In this document: positions 48,065 to 59,124 of the stretch, one piece after another | Numbering within the stretch: position 1 is the stretch's first letter | How the letters are laid out: the number at the start of each line of letters is the position of its first letter | Source of the DNA: Mallotus nudiflorus | Taxonomy: Eukaryota > Streptophyta > Magnoliopsida > Malpighiales > Euphorbiaceae | Length of the DNA stretch: 64,000 bases | Direction of reading: 5' to 3' | Assembly: GCA_947683625.1 (NCBI GenBank) | Contig: CANTUR010000039.1 | Coordinates: forward strand, 4,836,001-4,900,000 | Notes under the pieces: model-generated | Databases searched by the model: none | What the model saw: the letters and a program-made list of their open reading frames with translations, nothing else | What the model was told of the DNA's origin: nothing | Program-made: the position numbers and the translations under genes

Positions 48065-48424
48065 ACTACTAATTCCACTACATAATCTGAGTATATAGCT
48101 ACATCGAATGCTACTAAAGAAGTTATTTGGATTAATAAGTTCATTACTGAACTAGTGATAGTTCCTTACATTGAGTTCTTAATTCCTCTTTATTATGACA
48201 ATAATATATCCATTGCTTTGGCAAAGGAACCAAAGTCTCATAAAAAATTTATAAACATAAAAAGGCGCTTTCATATTATTAGAGAACTTATTAGAAAGGG
48301 TGATGTACTCATGCAAAAGGTAACTTCATCCAATAATGTGGCTAATCCATTGACTAAGGCGCTCACCCAACTACAGTTAGACTCTCATATTGGGAAGTTG
48401 AGTCTTAGATATTGTAGTGAATGA
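48065..48424 (+). pseudogene. pol: Copia-2 RNase H tail
   Basis: SEYIATSNATKEVIWINKFI, then DNNISIALAKEPKSHKKFINIKRRFH and IRELIRKGDVLMQKV, ending NVANPLTKALTQLQLDSHI before a TGA at about 48422. Order and motifs are those of Copia RNase H. One stop precedes SEY; after that the frame is open to the end. Confidence 0.88.
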
Positions 48425-48444
48425 AGCTAGTACAAGTGGGAGAT

Positions 48445-50119
48445 TATTAGTGTAGTTGTGCCCTAGTGCCATTCTTATAATAAATAATGACATTGTAAAT
48501 TATCCTTATGGCAAAAAAATATTCGTTTAAATAAAGAGTTTGTTTATTTAAATATTTACCCTTTAGCAATATGATAAATAAATATATTATTAAGAGTTAA
48601 TAATATGTGTTACAAATTTATTTAGTACATATGCTATAAATTATTCATAGTCAACTTGGTAGTTGTGATATCAATGCTAGGGCTCATTCACAACTTATAA
48701 GAACTAAATGTGCATAATTAGAATTTTCAAATTTAGACTTGAAAGAGTTTCAAATAATATGAAGTGTTGATATTATATTCTCATTACCAGTTAGACATGA
48801 ACCTAGTAAGTCACACCTAAAAGAGTTTTGCCAAATCACCATTTATAGTAATCTAATTATTGATTAAAGAGTTTAATCAATTAATTAAGATTAATGGAAT
48901 TGGATTTGTGTTTTAAGCAATGATTCTAGCATATCATGAAATCTAATTCTAGTAAGAGTTTAATTATTAATTTATATTTAATTGATATGAGATATTAATT
49001 AAAATATTAAATTAAAAATAATATATGTTATTAATTATTAATTTATATTTAATTGATTTGAAATATTAATTAAAATATTAAATTAAAAATAATATATTTT
49101 ATTAATTATTAATTTATATTTAATTAATATGAGATATTAATTAAAATATTAAATTAATAATAATATATGTTATTAATTATTGATTTATATTAACTTAATA
49201 TAAGATATTAATTAAAATATTGAATTAATAATAATATATGTTATTAATTATTAATTTATATTTAATTAATATAAGATATTAATTAAAATATTAAATTAAG
49301 AATATTAATATATGCTATTAATTAAATTTACTATGAGTTATTAAATTATTAATAATTTAATCAATAATTATGTGTAAACTGTTGATTTTGGGTAAGATAA
49401 GGATTAAGTTGTATTGATTACTGTAGAGAATGAATGTGGACTTAATGCATGAGATGTGATTAAATCTCTACATCAGTCTTTGGACACTAGTGAGATACTT
49501 GCACAACTTGTTGACTACCATGCAAGGTGTTATGATAATGGTGTGGTGTGAATGAAGTTCAATTAGTGCATATCTATCTTTACTTATTTTCTCTACACAT
49601 ATCCTTATAAGAGTTATAAGGGATTTGCATTAATTAGATTATTGTAAGAAGTTCTTATTCTAAAAAAAATGTGTGTGGAGATTTTGGAAAGAAAATATAC
49701 CAAAAGGAAAAGCAACATATTCATAAAATAAACTCTAAGTTCTTACAAGTGAATTAAGTTAGTGTAAATTTACAAGGGTGACTTGGAGAGGGTACTTGCT
49801 ACTAAGGTTAATTAAGGCAAGAAGGTGGTTAACAAAGCTTTAGTGTTTCAAACTAAAGACCTTGCACTTGGAAGGCTAAGCAATTGATTCAAAATTTGAA
49901 CGAAAGCATAAAAAACGTATAGAATACTTGTGGTTTACACCAAACTAAGGAATTTATAAGTATTCTCAAATTCAGAATGCCTAGGTTGTTGTTTTTGATA
50001 TTTAGCTATATGTTTAAATACAAATTGGATCCTTGGGATTATAATTCTTCATGTGATGAAGAGTTATATTGAGTAAAATTTTTAAAATTTTCTCTACTTA
50101 GGTTTGTGCTCACCATACA
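48445..50119 (+). repeat. Copia-2 3' LTR
   Basis: It starts TATTAGTGTAGTTGTGCCC immediately after the purine tract AGTGGGAGAT, one change from the TGTTAG start. It holds the 71-bp tandem array. The end is set at ACCATACA near 50119 from general appearance, with no TSD, so the right edge is tentative. Confidence 0.55.
48961..49318. repeat. Five 71-bp tandem repeats in Copia-2 LTR
   Basis: Units begin at 48961, 49032, 49103, 49174 and 49245, each starting TAATTATTAATTTATAT (TAATTATTGATTTATAT in the fourth). Spacing is exactly 71 bp with few substitutions. Composition is almost only A and T. Confidence 0.92.
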
Positions 50120-50930
50120 AGTCTCGACGCCTAAATAGCATAACTGATTCCTAACTTGATTTTAAGGTAAATCTTTAATGAGCTTATTTTATATCCATAA
50201 TTAATTCAAAAAATAGAAAAATAGAGTGGAATTAATTAATTAATTGGGAGAAAGATAAAAAGGAGGTGAAGAAGACAAATGGAGGAAGAGGATTTAATTG
50301 ATATAAAGTTTAGGCTTTATGATGGGTTGAATATTGAGGAAGAGAATTCAATTACTCATCGGTGTTGATGGTTGATATGCTCAAGTAGATAATTGTATCT
50401 GATTGGCTTAAAGGTTTTGTTTGTAAATTATCATTTCACTCTTTCCATAATTTTCCATTTCTTTTTTTAATTCTTTGGTCTGGATAGGTTGGTGGGTATT
50501 GTTAATTCAATTGGCTATTTGAGTTACTTTCATTTGGAGTCTTATTTTTACTTTTTATCTAGCTTAAAAGAATTGTTATTTTGTAGAATCTATATATTAT
50601 TTCATCATTTGGGAACAAAAAATTTTAAACTCACATGTTTTTAAACTATAAATCACATTAATAATTCAGTTTTAGGTTATAATCTATTCGCATTGTGCTT
50701 AAACAATGTAAACCTTATTTTGTTGATGTTGATTTTTCTCCTATTATAAAAAAGCATGATATGGTGACAAACATGGGTAGGCAAAAGAGACAATAGGTCA
50801 CTTCTTATTTTGAAAAAAAAAGAAAGGTCTTTCAAAATAAGGATATCTTCATTTAATATGTTCATCTTATATGGTGCTTTAGTTATACATTCCTTAATAA
50901 GAAAACATGATATGGTGTCAAACACATGTT
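50120..50930. other. Region without recognisable gene
   Basis: A+T-rich, no termini or motifs seen. A phrase (AAAACATGATATGGTG and a variant) occurs at about 50753 and 50900. A broken edge at about 50931 leads into Ogre-2. Confidence 0.45.
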
Positions 50931-51164
50931 GTGGGCACACCACCTACTAACAATGACAATGCTACTAGGAGTATACCTACTATGGAAATGAATTTGGAGG
51001 ATGTTGAGAGCTACATGGTTAAAAAGGCAAAAAGGTAATCACTTGAGCAAGTTTAAGAGCTAGAATCCAAGCATATGAAAACACTGACTCAGAAGATGCC
51101 CAAAATAGAGGAATTAATTAGAGGACAAGGCATTGGATATTTGTTTGACTTTGATGATATGATG

Positions 51165-51169
51165 CAATT
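51165..51169. other. Target-site duplication CAATT of the solo LTR (left)
   Basis: CAATT lies on both sides (51165-51169, 51980-51984). Removing the insert restores ATGCAATTGAGGAGGATAAG, which matches the uninterrupted gag of Ogre-3 at 56941. Confidence 0.93.
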
Positions 51170-51979
51170 TAATACGAACCCTACTTATAATAGAGATAGA
51201 ACGAGCATCCAACTTTGAAATCTTGCCCAAGGATCATCAAGGATAGGTTGTGTTGATGGAGCTAAACCCCTTTCTTATTAATTTAAAGCAAGATACTTAG
51301 CTATTATAAGATGAATAATCACACAATTCTAAGTTTAATCTAACCTAGTAATTGTAATGACAGGTAGAAGTGAAACAATTCAAGTAAACTTGCAAAGTTT
51401 CAAAAGAACAAAGTTCAAGGAAAAACCTCACTTTTTATATTTTAATTCTTGTCTCTAAAATTCGTTTTACATATTTGTAGCCATTATATAGGCATGTAAA
51501 CAACCTAATTCTTGAAGGAAAATGTTTTATTCCTTATTCCCAAAGATACCTATATAGGAAAATCCTTAATTAAGGAGATTTCCTTCAAAATAGGATAACT
51601 AATGACAACTAACGACAACTCATTTTTGAAAAGTCAAAATTGACAACAAATTACAAGTCATGACAACTAAGAAAAATAAAAACTCATGAAAACTAAGAAT
51701 TGAAGTATGCCATGTCACATGTTGACCATTAACCCTTGACTTTAACTTGTTGACTATTTGACTTTAACTTTGACTTGTTGACTTTGACTTGGAATATTCT
51801 TGAATCTTCTCATATCTTCTAAAATCTTCTAGAATCTTCCTTATTGACTCCAAAATAGAAAAATATATCAAAATTCATCCATATTTGGCTAATTAATTTA
51901 AGAATTGGAAAATAAGCTAATTAGCTTGAATTCTTCATTATTAATGTCCATGCTTGCATTTAACCTAGTGTTCATATTA
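51170..51979 (-). mobile_element. Solo LTR with TA...TA ends (family of 1-1108 units)
   Basis: An 810-bp insert in Ogre-2 gag, with 5-bp TSD CAATT and termini TAATACGAAC / GTTCATATTA, a nearly perfect 10-bp inverted repeat. It aligns over its length, on the minus strand, with 339-1108. It includes the palindromic TATA-like CCTATATAGG (51549-51558) and the TTGAC cluster (51721-51790). It lacks coding and internal sequence. Absence of TG...CA ends is unusual but known for some LTR families. A non-autonomous DNA transposon is the alternative. Confidence 0.82.
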
Positions 51980-51984
51980 CAATT

Positions 51985-53350
51985 GAGGAGGATAAGCTAT
52001 TTGATAAGTTCAAGATGTCATAGCTATAGAAGTTTGATGATACTGAAGACCCAAGGATCCAACTTAGTCAATTAACAATTACTATGAGCACCACTAAGGC
52101 ACCTTTGTCTGTAGTTACCAAGTTATTTGTACTATCCTTGAAGGGTATGGCTATTAATTAGTATCATGGGTTGGAGAATTCTATCCAAGCAGACTATAGA
52201 GAATTGTGTACCACTTTCCTAAAGCAATATAACTACAATACCAGGCTTGAAGTGTCCATCAGGGATTTAGAATTGACTAAGCAGAAGCCTAATGAGTCAT
52301 TTTCATATTTTTTGACTAGGTTCATGAATAAGGCTGGATTAATGAAAAACAAGTTGGCTAAAAAGGATCAAGTTAGGATGATTATTCAAAATGTGTCACC
52401 TAATTTGGTTGAGAGGTTGCAGATGATGAACCTTAAGACATTTGTAGACCTTTATGATGATGGGTTGCAAGCTGAGGAGATTGACTACCTAACTAAGGGC
52501 ATATAGCAAGGAAATGTTAGTTGTTGTTGGAATCCATGATATTAAAAAACCCAGGAGATTCTTGAATTTTAACCAACCCTTATCTAAAGTCGTAGACCAT
52601 TTGATCCAAAAAGGCCTCTTTAGACCCTTAACCTACTATAAACTGCCAAACCCAAATCTCCTTGGCTTTTACCTAAATATTTACTACAAATTTCACCAAA
52701 TTTCTAGCCATTCCATTGACTCTTGCATGCACTTTAAACATGAAATTCAAAACCTCATAGACTCTAGAAAAATCATAAACCATAAGAAATCAAATCCAAA
52801 CCCAAACACTAAAAACAACCCTTTCCCAAATTACCAAAACATGCCACCCCCAACCACTATGATGATCAACTCAGGAGTAAGTGAGGAAGAAGTGCTAAGC
52901 TCCTTTAGGGACCTAGACCTTCAAACCAATGGGAAAACTTCTAATGCCCCTAAAGATGTGGAAAGAGTTGAAGACTTATTAGGACAACCTTCATGCAAGT
53001 TCAACTATATGATGTTTTATGCTAAACCACTTTCTTTTGATATATCCATTGAGTCAATCATGGCTACAAGATGGGGTGAAGAATTTGATTATGAGAAGAT
53101 GCCAGATAAGAAAGAAAAATGCATGGTTGAGGTGTGGAAAGATGGAAAGAAGGATCAAATTGTTGGGGTTATTGACATTGAAGTCTATAACGTATGGGTT
53201 GACAATCTGGAAGTCAGTCATGTTACTAGAATTGGCAAGGGTTATAAACTGATAGAGAAGAGTAAAGAGAGAGAAGAAATTACTGAAAGAGAAGACTCAT
53301 ATGAACATGGTGATGAGTTGATCTTTAAACAGCTTAAGAAGGCAAAATGA
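51985..53350 (+). pseudogene. gag: Ogre-2 gag, nearly continuous
   Basis: After the solo LTR, the retrotransposon-gag core is read in 52171-52506 (DYRELCTTFLKQYNYNTRLE, PNESFSYFLTRFMNKAGLM). Frame 52514-53350 covers the Cys/His-containing segment (HSIDSCMHFKHEIQNLIDSR) and the acidic linker to protease. The 50931-51164 piece is the N-terminal part (VESYMVKKAKR). Two stops and a frameshift are visible. The proline-rich middle and PNxESF motif support a Tat/Ogre-type gag. Confidence 0.8.
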
Positions 53351-53371
53351 CATGTAAGCATTTGGGAGCTC

Positions 53372-53605
53372 TTGATACACTCAAGTAGCCATAAGAAGGC
53401 TGTGGTTAAGGCTCTAACAAAGATGGACAATGAGACTAATGTAACCCTTAAGGTAATGGTGGCCAAGGTTACAGAGAAAAAGCATAGTGTTATCACTTTC
53501 TTTGATGAAGATTTACCTATAGAAGGGAACAATCATAATAAAGCCTTATTCATTCCAACTGAAGTAAGAGGGAAGAGGACCAATTATGTGATGGTGGATG
53601 ATAGG
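53372..53605 (+). pseudogene. pol: Ogre-2 protease, truncated by an LTR
   Basis: KHSVITFFDEDLPIEGNNHN and TNYVMVDDR match the Ogre-1 protease up to the active-site D. The next codons are replaced by the Ogre-3 LTR start at 53606, so the catalytic D-G-S is cut after the Asp. Any protein reading past this point is chimeric. Confidence 0.85.
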
Positions 53606-55629
53606 TGTAGACACCCAATTTCGGGATTATGAGTTATGGATGTGACAAAAGACTCCAATGATGAAAATGTCATGAATAGGTCTTCAATACTTGAACTTTG
53701 AAACTTCAGGGGTCTGATTGCATTTTTCAAAGAAAGGATTTAATGTTTCCATGGACTAAATTGCAATGCTTTTTAAGGATCTAATTGCAAAACTTAAATT
53801 TTTTCAAGGAGATTAATTTCAATAAGAATTGTATAATTTTGATCGGAATTTCACTAATTTCGATCAAAATTACACTAATTCTGATTAGAATTATGTAATT
53901 TCAATTAGAATTACATAATTCTAGTTGGAATTAGACCTTTTCCGCCCTAGGTTCTCAAAATTTCCAGAAAAAATTAAGTCCTAATTGGTATGAAATTCTC
54001 TTAAAATTATTTTGACAATATTTTTAAGGAAGTAGAAGTCTTGTAGGAATCAATTTAGAACTCGGGTTTGAAGACATCTCTCTATATAAGGAGTTTTTGG
54101 CTCCTGAAAAGGGGAGGCAGACGAAAGAGGAGGCAAAAAAAATGAAGAGAGGCAGAGCAGAGGAAAGAGAAGTCGCAGAAGAGGAGAGCAAAAATAAAAA
54201 AAGAGAAAAAAAAAGAGAAGAAAAAAATCTTATTCTCTATAAATTATTTTACTTAGATAAAGATCTTTGGAGAATTTTTGAAGAATAATATTCGAAGACC
54301 TATCAAGAACGACGATTTTACAAAATCTGAGGAGCACTCCATTAAAATCATTCATAAGCATCATCTTCCCCATATTTTTTATTTGATTTATTTATTTATT
54401 TATTTTTATTTTTAATTTTTTTTATTTTTATAATTGATTCACTAATCATATTTTTGTTCTTTATTTATGGTGATTATGGAGGACTAAACTCATGAGAAGT
54501 CTATGGAACGCCATGGATAAGACCTTGTAGATTTAGTTTTTAAGTCTTTTTTTTATTTTCTTAATTTCTTTATTTTATGTATGTTTTGGGGTTGTATTAA
54601 TTATTTTTATTATTATTTTCCATAGATTATTGTAATAGCCCTAATAGTGGGAATAGTGGAATTATGTGTGTGTGATTGCATGTTTATGTTGATTAATTGG
54701 TTAGTAAAATTAAGGTTTCAATTGGGTAATTAATTAAAATCAATGGAAGAAGTAGATTAATTTAGGATTACATGTTAATGAAAATTAGGGTTGTTTTAGA
54801 AGGAATTAATTTAATTAGTTATTTGATCTTTTATTTAATTGTTTTGATATGTTTTATTTGTTTTTAGGTTTGTTTATTTATTTTTACGTGTTTTGGGCCT
54901 CAGGCCAATATTAGGCTTTAATCCATTTAAATTTAGGTTTTTTTAGGTTTAATTAATTAAAATGTATCTTAGGCCCATAATTAGTTAGATTTTAGGTTAG
55001 AGATAACTTAGGCCTATTTAGTAAATTAGACACAGGTCACCTAATTTAATTTAATTTAATTAATTAGACTTAGCCCACTTAATTTAAGCCTTCTTCATAA
55101 TTTGTAGATTTAGGCCCATTTTAAGAATTAAAATAAATAGACCTAGGTTCATTTAATTAAAATTAAAAGGAATTAGTCTTTTGACTCATTAAAAATTTAT
55201 AGATTTAGTTCATTTAATTATAATCCATGTATATTAGACTAACTTAAGGATTATATGTTATATTGAATGCACTATTTACTTGTATTTTCATGACTGGTTT
55301 GCCTTGGAGTTAATTGCTAGAATAAGGGTTTATATGAAATTGCATGTAAATAAAGGATAATATAGTAATTCATAAAGTATTTCTAAATGAACACGAGACT
55401 GAAAGAAGTGGGTATTCCGTATCTAGAATCTCCTGGTTGTGGTGCTAGCTTTCTTTTAGGAAATTGAGTACCACCTTTTCAATTTGTCCCAGTTATTACC
55501 CTAGGTGGTGACTCCTCATCTTCACGCCATGTTTTTATGACAGTGGTTAGTGTGTTCTCTAGAGCCTTAAGCTCAAACAGTGTCACGGTTGCTAAAATCT
55601 TGGACGCGCGCTAAACCCTACCATCTACA
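53606..55629 (+). repeat. Ogre-3 5' LTR
   Basis: 2024 bp, TGTAGACACCC to CATCTACA. It contains a cluster of AATTCCGATCGGAATT-like palindromes (53815-53935), a TATA box, a purine-rich leader (54100-54225) and a downstream part with many TTAGGCCCA words (54890-55160). It matches the 3' LTR at 62377. Confidence 0.93.
54083..54090 (+). promoter_or_regulatory. TATA box of Ogre-3 5' LTR
   Basis: TATATAAG, repeated exactly at 63027-63034 in the 3' LTR. The purine-rich tract starts about 15 bases later, so it should be near the 5' end of the transcript. Confidence 0.7.
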
Positions 55630-55630
55630 T

Positions 55631-55648
55631 TGGCGACTCTATTGGGGA
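55631..55648 (+). other. Primer binding site of Ogre-3
   Basis: TGGCGACTCTATTGGGGA starts two bases after the LTR. It is the site form used by Ogre/Tat elements, believed to pair with tRNA-Arg. Confidence 0.75.
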
Positions 55649-56455
55649 TAAGAGATACTGATTCTACTTGTGTTATTTAGAATTATTTTATTAATTATTA
55701 TTTTATTCTTGCATTCATTCTACATGTCCCTTTTAACCGATGGCATTGGTTTATAGTTCCATGATTCTACTAGCTTCATAGGATTATAAATTGGCTAACT
55801 ATCACTCTGAGCCTTAACTCGATTTAAGAGAGATTACCGAGCTCATCTAACTAGAGTCAGTAACCCAAGTCCTTAAGGGTGGTAGTCTTTTCTCAAGTTT
55901 GCAAAGGATGTTGGGCTCCTCTGACCTTGGCTTGTGACTAAAGCCTTAAAGGAGAGCATCTTGTTAAGGAAACTTTGACCTTTCTACCGAACCCTAACCA
56001 CATATAATGGCTTAGTTATTTCCCTTAGGATCTACCCAAATTGCTTGTGAATATTTCCATGAGGTATTTCTATCTGTAAAGCCTAAGCCCATACTTTAAA
56101 AGCCCATCAGGACTAATAAAGATTGGCCTATGCTTTTATACCTAGAAATACTATTTCTATGTTTTACTGCTTTAAGAGAGATTTGGCATGCGCGTCGGTC
56201 CCTAATATCCTCTATTGATATTAAGACCAAGATAAAAAATCCTAGGAAAAGAGACTCACCATTGAATACGCGTGTGGGAGGAATAAGGTTGGAAGGATGT
56301 ATCTACACTTAACTTGACATACTACTTGTTGCATAGCACGTGCATCATGCATACATGCATACATGCATCTGATGCATCATACTAACATTTATCTTTCAGC
56401 CATCATAGATTCATCTGGGTTTTTGTGTGTCTGGAGTTGAAAGGGTGGCAGACTA
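55649..56455 (+). other. Ogre-3 untranslated leader
   Basis: No gene. It aligns with 35027-35815 of Ogre-1. Short direct repeats of CATACATG lie at 56340-56380. Confidence 0.55.
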
Positions 56456-57905
56456 GTGAGAACTGATTCAAGTCCACAATCGATTGTAAAAGAGATCATT
56501 AGCAGACTAGAAAAGAGTCCCATCAATCCACTCTACCTAGAAGCTACACAACTGAAACTAGCTAAAGAAATGGAACAACATGAAGGAGGAAATTATACCC
56601 TAGAGGATGTCAAAGGAGCATTGATGGATGACATGAGGGCGATGATGCAAGATGAGGTAAGATAGGTTTTGGTCGGATTGATGCCACCACCTATTGCTAC
56701 TGCACCTCCTGCAGCCAATCCACCTATTGTGACTAATCCACCTGCTATCAATGACAATGCTAGGGAAATGAAACTCAAGGATGTTGAGAGTTATATGGTT
56801 AAAAAGGCAAAAAGGGGATCACTTGAGCAAGTTCAAGAGCTGGAATCCAAGCAGATGAAAGCACTAACTTAAACAATGTTCAAGATAGAGGAAATGATAA
56901 GAGGATAGGGCATTGGATACTCATTTGATTTTGATGATATGATGCAATTTGAGGAGGACAAATTGCCTGACAAATTCAAGATGCCACAGCTGCATAAGTT
57001 TAATGGTATTGGGGACCTAAGGATTCACCTTAGTTAATACACAACTACCATGAGCACCACTAAGGCTCCTTTATATGTGGTTATCAAGCTATTCATACTG
57101 TCATTAGAGGGTATGGCTATTAACCGGTATCATGGGTTTGAGAAGTCTATCTGTGCAGACTGGAGAGAACTATGCACTACTTTCCTAAAGCAATACGACT
57201 ATAACACTAGGCTCGAAGTGTCCATCAGGGATCTAGAATTGACCAAGAAAAAGCCCAATGAGTCCTTCTCAAATTTTCTAACTAGGTTCATGAATAAAGC
57301 ATGACTAATGAAGAATAAGCTGGTTGAGAAGGATAGGGTTAGGATGATAGTCTGAAATGTGCTACCTAATGTAGTTGAGAGGCTGCAGATGATGAATCCA
57401 AAGACATTTGTAGATCTTTACGATGATGGGTTACAAGCTGAAGAGATTAAAAATGAGAAAAAGAAGGTCACTAGGAACACTGGAGTGAGAAATTACCCAA
57501 CTAGGGGCACACTACAAGGAAATAGTAGATGGGTTGTAGGAGTTCATGCTATCTAACAACCCAAGAGATTCTCAAACTTAAACCAACCCTTATAAAAAAT
57601 CCTAGACCATCTCACCCAAAAAGGCCTCCTTAGACCTTTAACCCCCACTAGACCACCAAACCAAATCTCCTTGGCTTTGACCTAAAGGGTTACTAAAGGT
57701 TTTATCAAGTTGCTAGTCATCCAATTGATTCTTGCATGCACCTAAAATAAGAAATCCAAAGCCTCATAGATTCTGAAAAAATCACCCCTGAGAAATCAAA
57801 TCCAAACCCAAACACCTGAAATAATCCTTTCCCAAATTATCAAAACATGCCACCTCCAACAACCATGATGATCAATTCAGGAGTAAGCGAGGAAGAAGTG
57901 CTAAG
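56456..57905 (+). pseudogene. gag: Ogre-3 gag, broken
   Basis: N-terminal frame 56456-56665 (SIVKEIISRLEKSPINPLYL, GALMDDMRAMMQDEV). A stop, then 56669-56872 with a Pro/Ala-rich stretch and VESYMVKKAKRGSLEQVQEL. The core, frame 57050-57304, has ADWRELCTTFLKQYDYNTRL and PNESFSNFLTRFMNKA. Frame 57359-57556 ends LYDDGLQAEEIKNEKKK. Five or more stops interrupt it. Its 3' end is cut by a deletion near 57905. Confidence 0.83.
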
Positions 57906-58232
57906 ATGTGGAAAGAGTAGAAGACTTACTGGATCAACCCTTAGGCAAGTTTGATTATAAGATGTTTTATTCTAAACCACCTTTTTTGACATATCCATTG
58001 AAGTTCTATATGGGTGAAAAATAGTTTGTCCAAGTAGCTTGTGTGGATATCCCTGGGTTTAAGATCTTTAAAAAATAGATAGTTGACAGGCTGGTACAAG
58101 ACAACAAAGCCAAGGTAATGAAGATAGTTGCTGAAAAGATGAAAGTTAAGGACATTAAAAAATTGCTTTGTCTACCACATAATGAAGAACCACCACAGGA
58201 TTTAGCTAGCATCATTAAAAATAGTTTTAGCA
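57906..58232 (+). pseudogene. pol: Fused remnant where protease has been deleted
   Basis: Two deletions meet here. Near 57905 the sequence jumps within the gag linker. Near 58005 it goes from the gag linker (equivalent to 53045) straight to the protease-RT linker (equivalent to 38155). The whole catalytic protease is missing. The last part encodes LPHNEEPPQDLASIIKN-like residues, as in Ogre-1. Confidence 0.75.
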
Positions 58233-59123
58233 ATGTTTTTTTATAAAGAAACTAATGTAATAATGTATGATTTGTTTAAGGATGAAAACTCTAATTTTCC
58301 TATGGTCAATGATATGAATTCTGGTTTGGCTTACTTGTGTGATGTTGATTCTGATGGTCTTGTGCATTTTAATAATGATCATTCATGCTTGTTTGATATT
58401 AATTCTATTCAATTAGATTCATTAAACATGGGCACAAATGAACAACCAAAACACATTTCTATATCATATGATTTAACTCAAGAGAGAGAAAAATTTGAGA
58501 GAATATTAACAAAAAGAAATGTAGTATTTTCTTGGTCCTATGAGGATATGCTAGTCACGAAGCATCACATTCCAATATATTCAAAAGCTAAACCTGTTAA
58601 GCAAAAGCTTCATAGGTTGAGGCCATAGTAGACAGAAAAGATAAGGGAAGAAATCACTAAGCAGATCCAAGCTAATTTTTTAAAAGTAGTGGAATACCCT
58701 CAATGGTTGGCAAACATAGTACCAGTTCCCAAGAAAGATGGAAAAGTTTGAATGTGCACAGACTTTAGAGATCTGAAAAAGGCATGTCCAAAAGATGACT
58801 TTCCATTACCCCATATTGATGTGATTATTGATAGTGCATCATCTAATGCAATGTACTCCTTCATGGATGGGTTCTTAAGTTATAATCAGATAATGATGGT
58901 AGTTATGGACAAGATCAAAACTGCTTTTATCATGGAGTGGGGAACGTATTGCTATAAGGTAATGCCTTTTGGGTTGAAGAATGTAGGAGAAACTTATCAA
59001 AGAGCAACCACTACCTTATTTTATGATATGATGCATAAGGAAGTGGAAGTGCACGTTGACAATATGATGGTTAAGTCAGAAACTAGAGAGGGACACTTTA
59101 GGGCTTTGGATAAGTTCCCTTAA
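58233..59123 (+). pseudogene. pol: Ogre-3 reverse transcriptase, N-terminal two thirds
   Basis: Frame 58233-58628 holds the linker and KHISISYDLTQEREKFERIL, then IPIYSKAKPVKQKLHRLR. Frame 58752-59123 has DFRDLKKACPKDDFPLPHID, YNQIMMVVMDKIKTAFIMEW, MPFGLKNVGETYQRATT and HVDNMMVKSETREGHF. The catalytic Y-V-D-D reads H-V-D-N, with Asn at codon 104 (59061-59063), so polymerase activity would be lost. At 59123 the gene is cut and joined to the antisense ORF region. Confidence 0.88.
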
Positions 59124-59124
59124 G

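Larger units (their letters stand above)
32197..50119 (+). mobile_element. Copia-2: 5'-truncated Copia element interrupted by Ogre-1
   Basis: It starts abruptly inside the integrase core and continues through RT to RNase H at 34114. Interrupted by a 13.9-kb Ogre-like element, it resumes at 48065, finishes RNase H at 48424 and has a purine tract and 3' LTR. Gag, protease and 5' LTR are absent from the window. It resembles Copia-1 in motifs and LTR start (TATTAGTG against TGTTAGTG) but is a separate copy, with its own different LTR sequence. Confidence 0.8.
50931..53605 (+). mobile_element. Ogre-2: fragment of an Ogre-like element
   Basis: It starts abruptly inside gag (equivalent to 36089 of Ogre-1), runs through gag and into protease, and stops at 53605 where the Ogre-3 LTR begins. 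A solo LTR (51170-51979) splits it. Its reading frame is the best preserved of the three Ogre-like gag regions. The 5' LTR and most of pol are missing from the window. Confidence 0.82.

Noticed and set aside
54097..54288. Lys/Glu/Arg-rich open frame starting MAPEKGRQ
   Set aside because: It is a translation of the purine-rich LTR leader. The other LTR has a different length and stops, so it is not under protein constraint.
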